64,000 nt of DNA from Megachile rotundata (lineage: Eukaryota; Arthropoda; Insecta; Hymenoptera; Megachilidae). Location: assembly GCF_050947335.1 (NCBI RefSeq), contig NC_134989.1:2349501-2413500 (forward strand), read 5' to 3'. Numbering within the stretch: position 1 is the stretch's first letter; every line of letters begins with the position of its first letter. Positions 12,543-23,225 of the stretch are shown here, piece by piece. A program made the position numbers and the translations under genes. The notes under the pieces are model-generated. The model did not search any database. It was not told the DNA's origin and was given only the letters and a program-made list of their open reading frames with translations.

Positions 12543-13602
12543 CACAGTGGCGAAAAACGGCGAAAACGTAGACAAAACTAATATCTTCGATTCTAAGATA
12601 AATTATTCAAATGTTTTTTGATAAGATGATTGTATTAATGTTGCAAATTAATTTTTTGTGTTGAAAATCGAATTTTGTTTTGTTAGTTAACTAATACGGT
12701 TAGTTAACTAGTACGTATGAATTTTTATCTCGGAAACTATTTATCGAAATTAATTAAATCTTTTTGCATTTTAATCTTGAATGTTTGAACTATCATAATA
12801 ATATTTTTTTCATTAACAAATTCATTTTTTAATATCAGAAATTGTAAATAAATTTTTATTTTTTAAATTGTTGAATAAACTTTAAATATCTAATATGTAA
12901 TATATATATATGGATGAGGATATTGAAATCTTACCTACAAAACAAGACCTTCTGCAGAGATCAGCAACGACATATTTGAAAAACATCCGAAACCGCTGTT
13001 GTCGCATATGATACTAAGGCGCGCAAGTGAACAAAAACATGAATAACTCAGAAAATCGTAAATTACCGCAAAATATCGTTGCAGATTCTTATTCGGGAAG
13101 CTTCCAGCTTTCATTTAAGCCTATTTGATGGGTGAACCGAGGCGAGAATCACAACTTTTACCTTGAATAAACATTAAATATGTCTATAGTTTATATCTCA
13201 TTCTTTAGTTTATATCAGTGTTAAAAATAAACATTTTGTTGTGCAACTTACATAATTATAATACTAAAATATCATATAAAAAGCTAATGCTACTGGATGA
13301 ACATAATATTTAAAAAATAATGAACAACATTATGTTAAACTTTGCCCAGAAAAATTGACTTTAAAGAATGTTCAACTTTGGAAGCTCATTTCTTCGAAAT
13401 GGTAATAATAAAAAAAAAAAAAATATATATACTGACCGAATTGAGTAACCTCCTCCTTTTTCGAAGTCGGTTAAAAATCATTTAAAGTGCAGGAACATTA
13501 TGCACAGATTCCTTCTAAACTAATTCCACTAGACAGATTTCAAGAATTGCGATATTCATTTTTTGACTTTTGTCCACGTTTTCGCCGTTTTTCGCCATTG
13601 TG
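12543..13602. mobile_element. Non-autonomous TIR element, GTGGCGAAAAACGG ends
   Basis: The left end reads CACAGTGGCGAAAAACGG and continues CGAAAACGTAGACAAAA; the right end is its reverse complement with three or so differences over about 35 bp. The interior (about 1 kb) has no transposase frame and includes the CGAAGTCGGTTAA repeat tail at 13409-13474. The CA(N)TGGCG start recalls hAT-type ends, but I could not find a clean 8 bp target duplication, so the superfamily is open. Confidence 0.75.
13409..13474 (+). repeat. Repeat-family B tail fragment ending in GTCGGTTAA
   Basis: An A-run followed by ATATATACTGACCGAATTG, AGTAACCTCCTCC and TTTTTCGAAGTCGGTTAA matches the right ends at 36196-36256, 38575-38633 and 51303-51371. 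Only the terminal 65 bp is present, so it is a truncated copy nested in the 12.5 kb element. Confidence 0.85.
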
Positions 13603-15848
13603 ACGTGGTAGCAAGTGAACTCGTTGATCTCCTTCGAGTGTTCATCGATTTCTCGACGTGTACGTGCCGCGTCAACACCCAGGGGTGATGTGATCTACAC
13701 ACGCTTCTATGTTTTGCACTCTGTACGGAGATGAATGCGCGTTTTACCTTGTTACATGAAACGGCCTTCGTCGAAGGAACTGGAACGAAAACGATGACAG
13801 TCGGTCGACTGTGATTTATGGCGAAACGCGAAGAACGCAGTCACGCTGACTAATGCCAGGCAAATTAATTTCGGACCTTAACACGTGTACGAAATATCAG
13901 CTGCTCTAGAAAGTTCCAGCGGTTTTGGAAGCTACATACATATTTTTTGTACGCTATTTCATACGTCTGCAATCGTAAATATTAAGTTTTTGCATAGCTA
14001 ACTGTTGTCGATTTTGAAATATAGGTAAAACACCATTTTAATAACACTAATAACACGTTCATTTTGAGCTTAAAATCTGCTGAAAGGTACTAAGTAAACA
14101 CTTTGATTATTTATACCATATTAAAAACCATATTTCTTGGTTTTATTAAATTAGAGAAAATTAAACTCTTTTAATAAGTGGAGTCACTCCACTTGCATTA
14201 CAAACGGCTCAAATATTCTTGTGATACGACACGAATTGGCTGATTACCAAAGAATCATCTTATTGATTATTATACATATATAGTACACTGATAGACATTC
14301 AGTTATTTTGCAATATTATATCTTTAATGGCTTCTGCTATTGTTAAAATAGCCGAACGAAATTATTATGAGTTCTAGAAATTAGATATTAGAATCTAAGG
14401 ATATGGACACAGAGTTTTAGGGACATTTGCATATAAGGTATCTAGGAATTTAGAAATAAATATCTTGATAACACACACTCACGTGCACGCACGTGTTTTT
14501 TTTTGCAGTATAAACGGATAAAATATTTAAGCAATTATTTTTATCAAACTTCAAGCTTCGAAGTGAGGTATAATAAGTACTATCTCGAGTCTTGCTGCAC
14601 TTTTAAGTCGTGAAATCATGTTACACTTTCAATGTTTCGAAACTGGCCATTGTTAGCTATGTTTTGGCAAATAGTCAATTTATATAAAGAACATTAATGA
14701 AACGATTACATACTCATTTTCAGCAAAATTCAAGCTACATATAGATGTGGCATAGATATCCTGTTACAACAATTCTATATAATTAAATTTTGTTAGATTG
14801 CGGATAGTTTGAAATAAGTCATTTAATGTGCGAGTAGCCTAATGCCCTTTTAATATAAATCTATATTTATTTCTCTTGTCCAAATTCCAGTGTTATCCTC
14901 ATACGAAATTCTTTCGTTCGTATCACACTCGATTTCCGTTTACGGTTCAAAGCAACCCAGAAGTGATGTAATAGGCTCACGATTCGCGGCAGGAGCTACG
15001 TTTACGATTCACAATACAAGCGTTTACGAGTCGCGAACTGTGTCACAAGCGTAGCCAGAAGGTGGTACGTAGTATATACGTGTACCCGTCGTCATCCGTT
15101 TGCTCCAGATACACCGAAGACGAATATGTGTTTCAACGAGTTACACAAGCCATTAGTGGTCCAATTGGAACGAGTACAAAGGTTGCCTTGTCTTAACGAC
15201 TCCTCGGTATGTATCAAGAAACTATGGAGACGGATTTCTGTGGAAGAACTCCGCTTTCTTGACTAACTAGTATCAAGAGAGACCCGGAAGAACGGTAAGA
15301 GGCCGCTTTTTCTATTCTTTACACGCGGTCAAGTACGAACAGTCTGGAACTTTTAATTTTTTCACTTCAAACTTGAAGTGCCCTACTGCAGGTGACTTCA
15401 TGTTTTTACAGAATGTATGATTTGCTTCGGAAGCTGTAAATATCTTGTAAGCATAGATAACACAGAAAAATATTTCAGAGAAAAATTGAAGGGCAGCACG
15501 GGACATAAATGACGTCTGATGTATATTTGATTTTCCGATGACCCGGAAAAATCCTTTAAAGACCATATTGAAATTTTAAAACGGGACGGTTCATTTTTGT
15601 TTATGCGACCTTATTCTTTGCAACATTTTGTATAAAAAAGTGTCAATGCATTATAAGGAAGGAAATTAATAGTTTATAAGATATTTTAAATGGAGACATG
15701 AGATACGAGTGCCTTCTACAACAATTTGAAATCTTTCATTAATTGTTGATTTTTATGACAATTTACTTTTCCTATAAAACAAAAAAAACAGCTTGCAGAT
15801 TCAAATTTAACGAATAAAAATCCGCAAGAAGCGTTCATTGAATACATA
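13603..15848. other. Unassigned DNA with CpG-richer patches, no gene
   Basis: CpG-richer patches lie at about 13610-13930 and 14900-15330. The 84-codon minus frame at 15312-15566 is not recognisable. The rest is ordinary AT-rich DNA with an ACACACACTCACGTGCACGCACG short alternating stretch near 14470-14490. Confidence 0.4.
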
Positions 15849-16141
15849 CAGTTATTGGATTTAATATTCGGACACAATGGTATTTGTGAAATTAAAGCTT
15901 TATGTACTTACTTGCAATGTGATTATCGAATTTTCTGATCCGTAATGAGTTAAAGCACATATTCTAGTTTACAAATATGTAAAATTAAATACTTTATTTT
16001 TTATTGTTTTCTACATAATAAATGATAAATGAAATTAGACCCGATAATGGTGTCGAAAAAATATTCGGATACTTAATATTACATAAAGTTTTTTCTTATT
16101 TAGAGTGTATGTAACAACAAAGTTATAATTTTAATATTAAT

Positions 16142-16327
16142 TTAATATTTTTTGGGACATTCCTTTTGTCTCATGACGTGTTGGCATGTTTGAAATTATT
16201 TTATTTAAATAATTTTGAGTAATGCGTTTCCACTCTTCCGTCAGTCGCATTTTTTAATTCGTCTTTTGTTTCTATAGGGGTGGTCTTAACATTACGATTC
16301 AATAAGTCCCATAGATTTTCAATTTTC
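16142..16327 (-). pseudogene. Inverted duplicate of the Tc1 transposase 3' end
   Basis: Read on the minus strand, this gives ENLWDLLNRNVKTTPIETK and the same C-terminal tail as 16720-16888. It keeps LLN residues that the plus-strand copy has lost (9 bp), and lacks about 11 bp near the MPT motif that the other copy has. Both copies share the same frameshift around the AATGCGACTGACGG stretch, so the gene was already broken when it was duplicated in inverted orientation. Confidence 0.88.
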
Positions 16328-16369
16328 GTTTGTTACACCAAGTAACATGAAATTGACTTAACAGACGAA

Positions 16370-16888
16370 AATTAGTATCACGTAAATCGAACGGACAATT
16401 AAAAATAGGAAATATGAGACCGACGATTAAACACGGTGGTGGAGGCTTGATGGTATGGGGCTGCATTTTTAGTGTTGGAGTAGGGGGGCTGGTTTTTATT
16501 GAACATATTATGGACAAGAACAAATATTTAGACACATTAATAAAAAATTTATTAAAAAATGCAACGAATATGGGTATACGCGACAATTTTAAGTTCTACC
16601 AGGATAACGATCCGAAACACAAATCGAGAATAGTTCAGGAATATTTATTATATGCTTGTCCGAAAGTGCTCCATCCTCCACCACAATCACCAGATTTAAA
16701 TCCAATTGAAAATTTATGGGACCGTAATGTTAAAACCACCCCTATAGAAACAAAAGACGAATTAAAAAATGCGACTGACGGAAGAGTGGAAACGCATTAC
16801 TCAAAATTATTTAAATAAAATAATTTCAAACATGCCAACACGTTTGCAACACGTCATGAGACAAAAGGAATGTCCCAAAAAATATTAA
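16370..16888 (+). pseudogene. Tc1-family transposase, C-terminal half, frameshifted
   Basis: The plus-strand frame runs from about 16370 (RKSNGQLKIGNMRPTIKHGG) through the family hallmarks GGGGLMVWGC, FYQDNDPKH and PQSPDLNPIENLW. The QDN aspartate and NPIE glutamate are 34 residues apart, matching the DD34E signature of Tc1 transposases. The DNA-binding N-terminus and the first catalytic aspartate are missing. The open frame from the ATG at 16414 stops at 16818, but a frameshift near 16772 hides the true C-terminus: another frame continues with LTEEWKRITQNYLNKIISNM and ends at about 16888. In family members this enzyme cuts and pastes the element at TA sites; this copy cannot. It is 134 codons as annotated by its ATG against about 340 for an intact Tc1 protein. 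Confidence 0.93.
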
Positions 16889-17183
16889 ATTAATATTAAA
16901 ATTATAACTTTGTTGTTACATACACTCTAAATAAGAAAAAACTTTATGTAATATTAAGTGTCCGAATATTTTTTCGACACCATTATCGAGTTTAATTTCA
17001 TTTATCATTTATTATGTAGAAAACAATAAAAAATAAAGTATTTAAGTTTACATATTTGTAAACTAGAATATGTGCTTTAACTCATTACGGATCAGAAAAT
17101 TCGATAATCACATTGCAAGTAAGTACATAAAGCTTTAATTTCGTAAATACCATTGTGTCCGAATATTAAATCGAGTAACTGTA

Positions 17184-17855
17184 AATGGTCCAAATATGCG
17201 TTAAACAGCGCAATCAGTAAAGTTATTTCAAGCGCTGCTTATAAAATGCTGAATTAAGAGTTCAGTTTAATTAAAACTGTTTGTTTTTTATGTGTGAATG
17301 CTTCGCTGAAGTTATGCCCACATGTTGTAATATCTATCCCCTACCTCATGAAAGCATTTTTATTCATTTTAAATATGTTCCACCTTGTTGGCGCGACGTT
17401 GTCTCATAAACGCTTTGATACATTTTAATGGTAGATAGCGTGATCTACTTTTACATAGATTTTACATAGATTTGCTTTTTAATATTTTCCTCGTTGACTG
17501 TTACAGTAAAAGTGCACATTTTTCGCAAGACAAACTGAAGAGTAGAAATAGGTCGTGGCCAAACTTCAAATTTAAAGCTTGCAGTTTATTACCTTATATT
17601 ATTAATCTACATGTGTAGTGTATAATATTGCACAGAATCGTGATATACCGTTTCATGTTGCATGGCCATGCCTTGCGTAACCTCGTGATACATCACCATC
17701 CGTTATAAAGTCTTGCGTTATATAGTGTTGCATTACTCACCGCAAGCGTGTTATTATTAGTATCATTAGTGCCACTTATTAGTGTCGAGCAAACGAGATA
17801 CTTTATCGCGAATTCAGCGTTTGTGAGAATCTCATGCTTGCACTTTCAAATCTAC
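17184..17855. other. AT-rich DNA, no gene seen
   Basis: No frame or repeat I can name. A short local duplication of TTTTACATAGATT occurs near 17450-17470. Confidence 0.45.
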
Positions 17856-18185
17856 AATTTTAGAAACTTAAAAACTTAAAAACTTCAAAAATTTTTAACT
17901 GTAATATTTAAAAGTTAAATTAAATTAAATAATTTACACACTTAAAAGTTTTAAAATTTAACAATTTAAAGTTTGTAAATTTAAATGTTTTTAAACTTAA
18001 AACGACATAAATATAGCAGTTAAGTAATTCGGAAAGTTGAAAATTCATAAATTTACAAATGTAGTAGTTTACTAATTAAGAAATATAGAAATCCAAAAAT
18101 GTAAACCTTATAAATTTGCAAGTTTATAAATTTAGATATTTGAATATTTGGAAATTTGAAAATTTGGAAATCTAATTTTCGTGGA
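17856..18185. repeat. Low-complexity AAACTTAAAAAC/AATTTGGAAAT repeat tract
   Basis: Imperfect 9-12 bp words (AAACTTAAAAACTT, AATTTAAA, TTTGGAAATTTG) recur in phased fashion, the opposite-strand counterpart of the tracts at 10.1 and 11.2 kb. Confidence 0.55.
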
Positions 18186-18569
18186 TGAACTTCCTTCTAT
18201 ATTATATCTATAGAATTAGTATTTGTATGTAGAACCAAGAACAGAAATCAGCATATTTCTATTACCTCCTAATTATGTAAATATATCTCATTTCACGTTA
18301 CGACTGCGTTACAACTTTAACAGTATTTAACGGGTTACATCGATCACGCAATATTAAAATCATTTATTACTTTCATCTTGTTTGTTTCTGAATCTAAAGT
18401 ATTATGTTAACAAATGTGAATCTAGATTCGCGATAAGAAATTTGTTACTACTTCTTGGCTCGAATTCGTAAAAAAACTTTGTAAACATATTAGTTAATTA
18501 ATTTGATTTTTTCTAGTATCATAATTACCATATTTAAAGTTAATCTAAGAGTTTATTTAATACACGAAG

Positions 18570-19262
18570 TTGTACTGCGTTTCTGCACGTTTCAGATTAT
18601 CCTGCTTAAAAAGTTCACCTAGATCTTTTGCTCGCAGACGACCCAGACCTCGTTCCAAAAACAGAATCCATGAACCAATGAACGTAGTATCGATGTGTCT
18701 CCAACGTACAGTCAATTTTTCCTTCCAAAATTTTACAAACGACGAACATCAGTCACATGGTCGTTTTCTAGGGATAAAGGTGTTCTTATTACACCCTTCC
18801 CCCAACCCTTAGTCTTCTTGAAGCGTTTTATCGCGACAGAAAAATAACCAGATACTCCAACGAAAACCATTGAAACAATGGGCTCTCGTTATTCCCTGCC
18901 GGATATTCAAAGCGTCTTCGAAGCGGGTCACGAGCGTGCGACATACGCACTGCGGATATCGCTCCGTTCTCTCGTTTCATGGGAATGCGACAAAGAGACG
19001 TTTTCGAATAATGATCCTCTAATACGTACGATTGTTCACTTTTCCGAACAGCTTCGAATGATTCGCTCGTATTGTGTTTTATCGGACAATGATGAAGCGT
19101 AGCAGTTTGTTTCACAGTAAAGTTATAACATGACAAGGGGTGAACCGTAAGAGAGCCGAGATAAAAAGATGATAATAATTTTATGTACCAGCAAAAACGT
19201 AATACGAACATATAAAGATTAACGCGTTTAATGCCATGAAGTTCGCCGTTTACCGTGATCAC
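18570..19262. other. CpG-richer island with long overlapping frames, unassigned
   Basis: Three frames of 74-144 codons overlap on both strands (the longest is 18828-19262 on the minus strand). GC is clearly higher than the flanks, which lengthens frames by chance. None matches a family I know. The part 19046-19175 is related to 26390-26517, so at least that part is a dispersed sequence and not a unique gene. Confidence 0.4.
19046..19175 (+). repeat. Dispersed block shared with 26390-26517, copy 1
   Basis: About 75% of bases agree over 95 bp, including TCGTATTGT, GATGAAG-like and TTTGTTTCACAG words. In the frame matching the other copy the translation gives RIVFYRTMMKRSSLFHSKV, close to the 26 kb version, and weaker similarity continues for about 15 more codons. 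The family is unknown to me. Confidence 0.6.
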
Positions 19263-19525
19263 AGATTAGATACAGTTACTCACATTAACATTCAGCTACT
19301 GCAGTACTTGTATATTTGATATTGTATACAGGAAGGGATGATTTATATGTATTACTATACATATATTATTTTACAAAAACACGAATCATTTATTGCAGTT
19401 TAAAAATACATTAACAATTTCTTTTTAATTATAACTTTTCGATGTATATTACATTTGAAACATATATTCATACATTTTATAAAGAGCAGAGAATTTATAT
19501 ATAAAACGAGGGAAATCTACAATTT

Positions 19526-21014
19526 TCAATATTTTGTTATAAACCGTTTTTGTTTAATAACCCTATTTAATCGTTTGGGCATATTAAAAATGTTTTTTAA
19601 ATATTTCGAAGAAACAGACTGCCATTCTCCTTTCAGTATTGTTCGTAATTCAACTTTTGTATTCTTTGATGTTCTAATTTTTGGGCTTAATTTATTTTTT
19701 ACATTTTCTATGGGATTTTTCTGGCGTTTGCGAAGGTGGATGTTACGGCGTAACAAATAACGTATAAATCAGACTACACATAAAAATTTTAGGAAAAGGT
19801 TTACGACGTGGCGAAAGAAAGTAATCGCTTTTGAAGACCTTCAATTTAGTATCCGTACCATCTGTGTACCAGCACTAGGATGGTACGTGACAATTTAGTT
19901 TTTAGTAAATTCATTTATTGATACATCATTAGTCGAATCTTTGGCTTCAGCGGTGCAGGCCATGTCATAAACCTTGCGGACCCAAAGGTCGAAGGGTAAC
20001 GTGGGCCTGGAGAGTAATGGTTCCAGGTCCCTCAGGAAGACGTCACGAATTTTGGGAGAAACCTATTTTCTGTGACGTTGTCCTCCCCCATACAGACAAC
20101 CCTGTTCCCCTTCCAAAAATGTAGCACGCCAAAGGCGCAAAGGAAGGGAGAACAGAATTTTTAAATACAGCAACATATGCCGAAAAACGATAGAAATACA
20201 AAGTCAAGCAGAAATACAAAGTCAATCAGAAACACAAAATCAATCAAATAGAAAGAAAGCAAAAATCAATCAGCAAGGCAAAGTCAAACATTAAACACTC
20301 AACACATTGAATCATTTAAACATAACATTCAAACACATCCTAATTATACAAAAATTGTTAGTTCACTGTCATTGTTAAATAATAAATAAGTGTAATTTGT
20401 TGCTAAAAACAGCATCCATTTTTTAAACTGCAATATTCACTCGCTGTTAAGTCAGCGTGTGAAGTGGAGCATTCCCGAAAGTTCCTTTCAAAAATAAAAT
20501 TTTTAATCTTTGCTCTGCCAAAACAGTGGATGTAAAACTTTTGAATAATAATATAATAAATATTTCTGTAATATTCTTTGAATTATTATCCTGATAAAAT
20601 TTGAAAGTACTGTAATATGTGGTCTCTTTAATAAAATGTTTTCAAAGATCCAAATATGTATTCTTATTTAAAATATGGACAATGAATACCTATAATGTAC
20701 GGTTTTTTCCGTACTTGACCATTATACCTATTATTTCTCATTATTTTATACACAGTTTCAGCACTGATTATCCTTCCATGTTAACTCTTAAAATTAAAAC
20801 TAACCACAATGCGGATTTTTTTAACTCTTCATATTAATTTTTTGTGTTATTTCCATTAAAAATTCGAGGTTGTCCCTTTAGTTTTTTAAATTCGATGCGA
20901 TTTCTTTCCTTATATCCTTCAATGACATCTACTACAGTAGTCTTCTTTATTATTAATAACTGTGCTATTTCTCGATAAGTCTTACCTTTCTTATTAAAAC
21001 TGGTATTGTTTTCT
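19526..21014 (-). pseudogene. Tc1-family transposase, interrupted and internally deleted
   Basis: On the minus strand the first block (about 21014-20866) reads GKTYREIAQLLIIKKTTVV and ends FKKLKGQPRIFN, the first helix-turn-helix and GRPR-like hook of Tc1 transposases. The second (20826-20690) contains ISAETVYKIMRNNRYNGQV followed by RKKPYI, the second helix-turn-helix end. The segment that should hold the first catalytic aspartate and the GGGxxMVWG motif is deleted; the next block (about 20680-20532) has NKNTYLD and FKFYQDNNSKN with the second aspartate, then YSKVLHP. The LTR follows. After it the gene resumes with PPSQTP, a one-base frameshift, NPIENVKNKLS (third acidic residue) and the C-terminus ending ITKY. 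Several stops are also present. It is non-functional. Confidence 0.92.
19741..20525 (+). mobile_element. Solo LTR, 785 bp, 5-bp target duplication GTGGA
   Basis: The insert begins TGTTACGGCGTAAC and ends GCTCTGCCAAAACA, i.e. TG...CA. GTGGA lies directly before (19736-19740) and after (20526-20530) it. Deleting it rejoins the host transposase as KVLHPPSQTP, which matches KVLHPPPQSP in the 15.8 kb element. An AATAAA word near 20384 fits a polyadenylation signal for plus orientation. It has no coding capacity. The 5 bp duplication fits BEL/Pao, Copia or some Gypsy elements; the family is not fixed. Confidence 0.93.
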
Positions 21015-21358
21015 TTTCATTGCATATTAATACATATATTAATATTAATACATATTATACTGTATTAGGATTATATTACAAATGTTTATATAGAAAACAT
21101 TTTATCCCGCAGCTCAAATGGTTTCTAAATATTGCAAGCTTGAAGGGAATGCACAGTGTCCAAATATTAATGAAGCGTAAAAAGACAACATTTTATTTAA
21201 AATGATTCGTTCAAATAAATAATATAGCGAAAAGAAGTAGTTGATGTATTTTTAATCTACAATATCTGGTTCATTTTTCTGTAAAATAAGTAACTAATAT
21301 CTAATACAAAGCAACAAATGCAGGAATAGTATTGCGCCCAAATATTAATGTAACCGTA

Positions 21359-22860
21359 TATGTGGTTGTATACTCAAACGCAAATAATAAAATGATATTG
21401 CTTTAAACAGTATTGCTATTGAATACTAAAATATAATATTTATACGTGAAAGTACGAATATTTTAAATTTTCTACACAGCTTAGTTACACATAAGACCCT
21501 TTTAAATATAGGTTAAAAAGTATTTGCATTATTCTGCAATGTCAATCTCTTTCCAACCATCTTCCAACAAGGAGGCTTCCGACTTAGTCTTCACAGATTT
21601 CAATTAAATTTAATTTCTGATTTATCCTGGATGAAACATTTTCATAAAAGACAGTATATAGAATATTCCAGATTTTAATGGTAAAATTTTTGTATATTTT
21701 ATAGATGGAAATGAAAAAGAAATGTTATAAATATATGGATCTTTTAAATCATTATTAAAACGTTACGACAGTAATACCAAATAAGTCAACAGTAGCAAAC
21801 AGTTAATTTGATTCGATACGGAAACAGATCAGCAATATTTATGTTTACTCTGTTTATATGCGCTATGTTTACTACCTGAGGTTGATGTATACCAGTCTCA
21901 TTAAGAAGTTTATAAAGCTCATACTGAAATGCCAGAATTATTTATAAATTCAAGAAGTAATAAACCTTATTTTCTACTCATATAAATCTTATATTATCAA
22001 GAATGGTAGAAATTTTGAGATCGAATATTAATTGCTTCTTAAATAAACAGAGTAAATATTATTCTGTATTATATTACAATAACTGTAAGCTTACTACAGT
22101 TTTCTTCATTTTATATTATTATCAAAACTTTTCGGCACATTCTTAAAATACTTATCTTTATATGACTTTTTTCCTTATTTCAACATGAAATATACTAACA
22201 ACATTTAGCTGGTAAATCCTGGGACATCCTGTATTTCCCTGATACGTTACTTTCAAAGGAACAGTTTTCTTACTAGAGTTAAATAAAAAATAATATTCTT
22301 ATAACAAATTATAAGATCATTCAAAGTTTGTTCTAAACAAATGTTTTTAACTGAATGCGAATTTGAAACAAAAGATTTATATTTGAATATATTTATTATT
22401 TCACCACAATTGTTATCAAAATATTTGCTTTAATGTATACTAGCAAATACACGATTTTTCTTTTAATTAATTTTTTCTTGTTCTGTTGGCATTAAAGGCT
22501 ACAATTACATATATGTTTATTTCACATAGATACAGAACTTTCATTACATTAAATTTCATTAAAATCCGTGTGGATTAGGACTGAAATTTCCCTTATGTGA
22601 GTTCATGTGTACCGTCGAAATCTTTCCAACATGGAGAAATTTCGTGTTTCAAAGAATAGATGAATTCGATTGAGGAAGAGGGTAAATAAAAATTGTTTAG
22701 ACATAATTGAGCCTGAAAAATCATGATAATTTATTGGCTCGTATGATTCGAGCTAGGGGAAAAAGTCTTGCGGCATAAAAAACCCCTTACAAAAATATGT
22801 ATTCGTTAACGATTCTACGGTGAAAATGTGTACGAGTATGTGTACGTTATGTGTATGGTT
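21359..22860. other. AT-rich DNA, no gene seen
   Basis: I see no coding signal or recognisable repeat. Confidence 0.5.
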
Positions 22861-22869
22861 AAGTTGATT

Positions 22870-23225
22870 GTGGATTGATTTGAGGAGAACAAGGTTTCGC
22901 TCAATGTTGTTCAGGAGAACAGGGTCTCGCTCAATGTGGTTGATTTGAGGAGAACAGGGTCTCGCTCAATGTTGTTCGATTTGCGTGATAATTCACGTTG
23001 CGTGAGATTATTCACGATGATCTATTCAAGGAGTGTAGGATTCACTCGAATAGTGTTGCAATGATCTTACCACCCTACCGTGGCCTGTTTGAGGAATGTA
23101 GGACTCATCTGAACAGTGTGTAATGTATGATTTAACCACCCTATCGTGGCCCATTCGAGGAGTGCAGAGTCCCGCTCGAATGGTGTTGTGATTGATTTCC
23201 GAACCACCCTGCATTGGTTATGTTA
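22870..23225. repeat. Composite minisatellite with a GAGGAG...CGCTC core
   Basis: Three copies of a 29-36 bp unit (GAGGAGAACAGGGTCTCGCT then CAATGTTGTT) occupy 22877-22980. Three longer units of about 65 bp follow at 23026-23220, each starting with a related GAGGAGTG(C/T)AG core and ending in CCACCCTA(T/C)CGTGGCC or a variant. The core is shared by all six units, while the longer ones have gained about 30 bp. The tract is GC-richer than its surroundings. Confidence 0.8.

Larger units (their letters stand above)
15849..17181 (+). mobile_element. Tc1-like element converted into a long foldback
   Basis: The ends are inverted repeats beginning CAGTTA, with TA outside both (15847-15848, 17182-17183). 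The arms are about 470 bp (15849-16327 and about 16702-17181). Each arm carries two direct copies of an AATATTCGGACAC-type motif (15863-15875 and 16060-16072 on the left; 16958-16970 and 17155-17167 inverted on the right), the IR/DR arrangement known from some Tc1-family transposons, probably the transposase-binding sites. Between the arms lies the C-terminal half of a Tc1 transposase. The left arm is an inverted copy of that gene's 3' end, replacing the N-terminal half. The element cannot be autonomous. Confidence 0.93.
19273..21356 (-). mobile_element. Tc1-like transposon, decayed, split by a solo LTR
   Basis: The left end reads CAGTTACTCACATTAACATT and the right end, read inward, CGGTTACATTAATATTTGG; TA flanks both (19271-19272, 21357-21358). 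A second copy of the ATTAATATTTGG motif lies about 180 bp inside the right end (around 21146-21178), an IR/DR-like layout shared with the 15.8 kb element. The transposase lies on the minus strand (about 21014 down to 19526) and is interrupted by an LTR at 19741-20525. Removing that LTR and one target copy leaves about 1.29 kb. Confidence 0.9.

Noticed and set aside
12543..13602. Firm assignment to the hAT superfamily
   Set aside because: The ends look similar, but no clear 8 bp target duplication or transposase remnant was found.
18828..19262. 144-codon minus-strand frame as a possible gene
   Set aside because: It overlaps other open frames in a GC-richer island and includes a dispersed block found again at 26.4 kb with frame damage.
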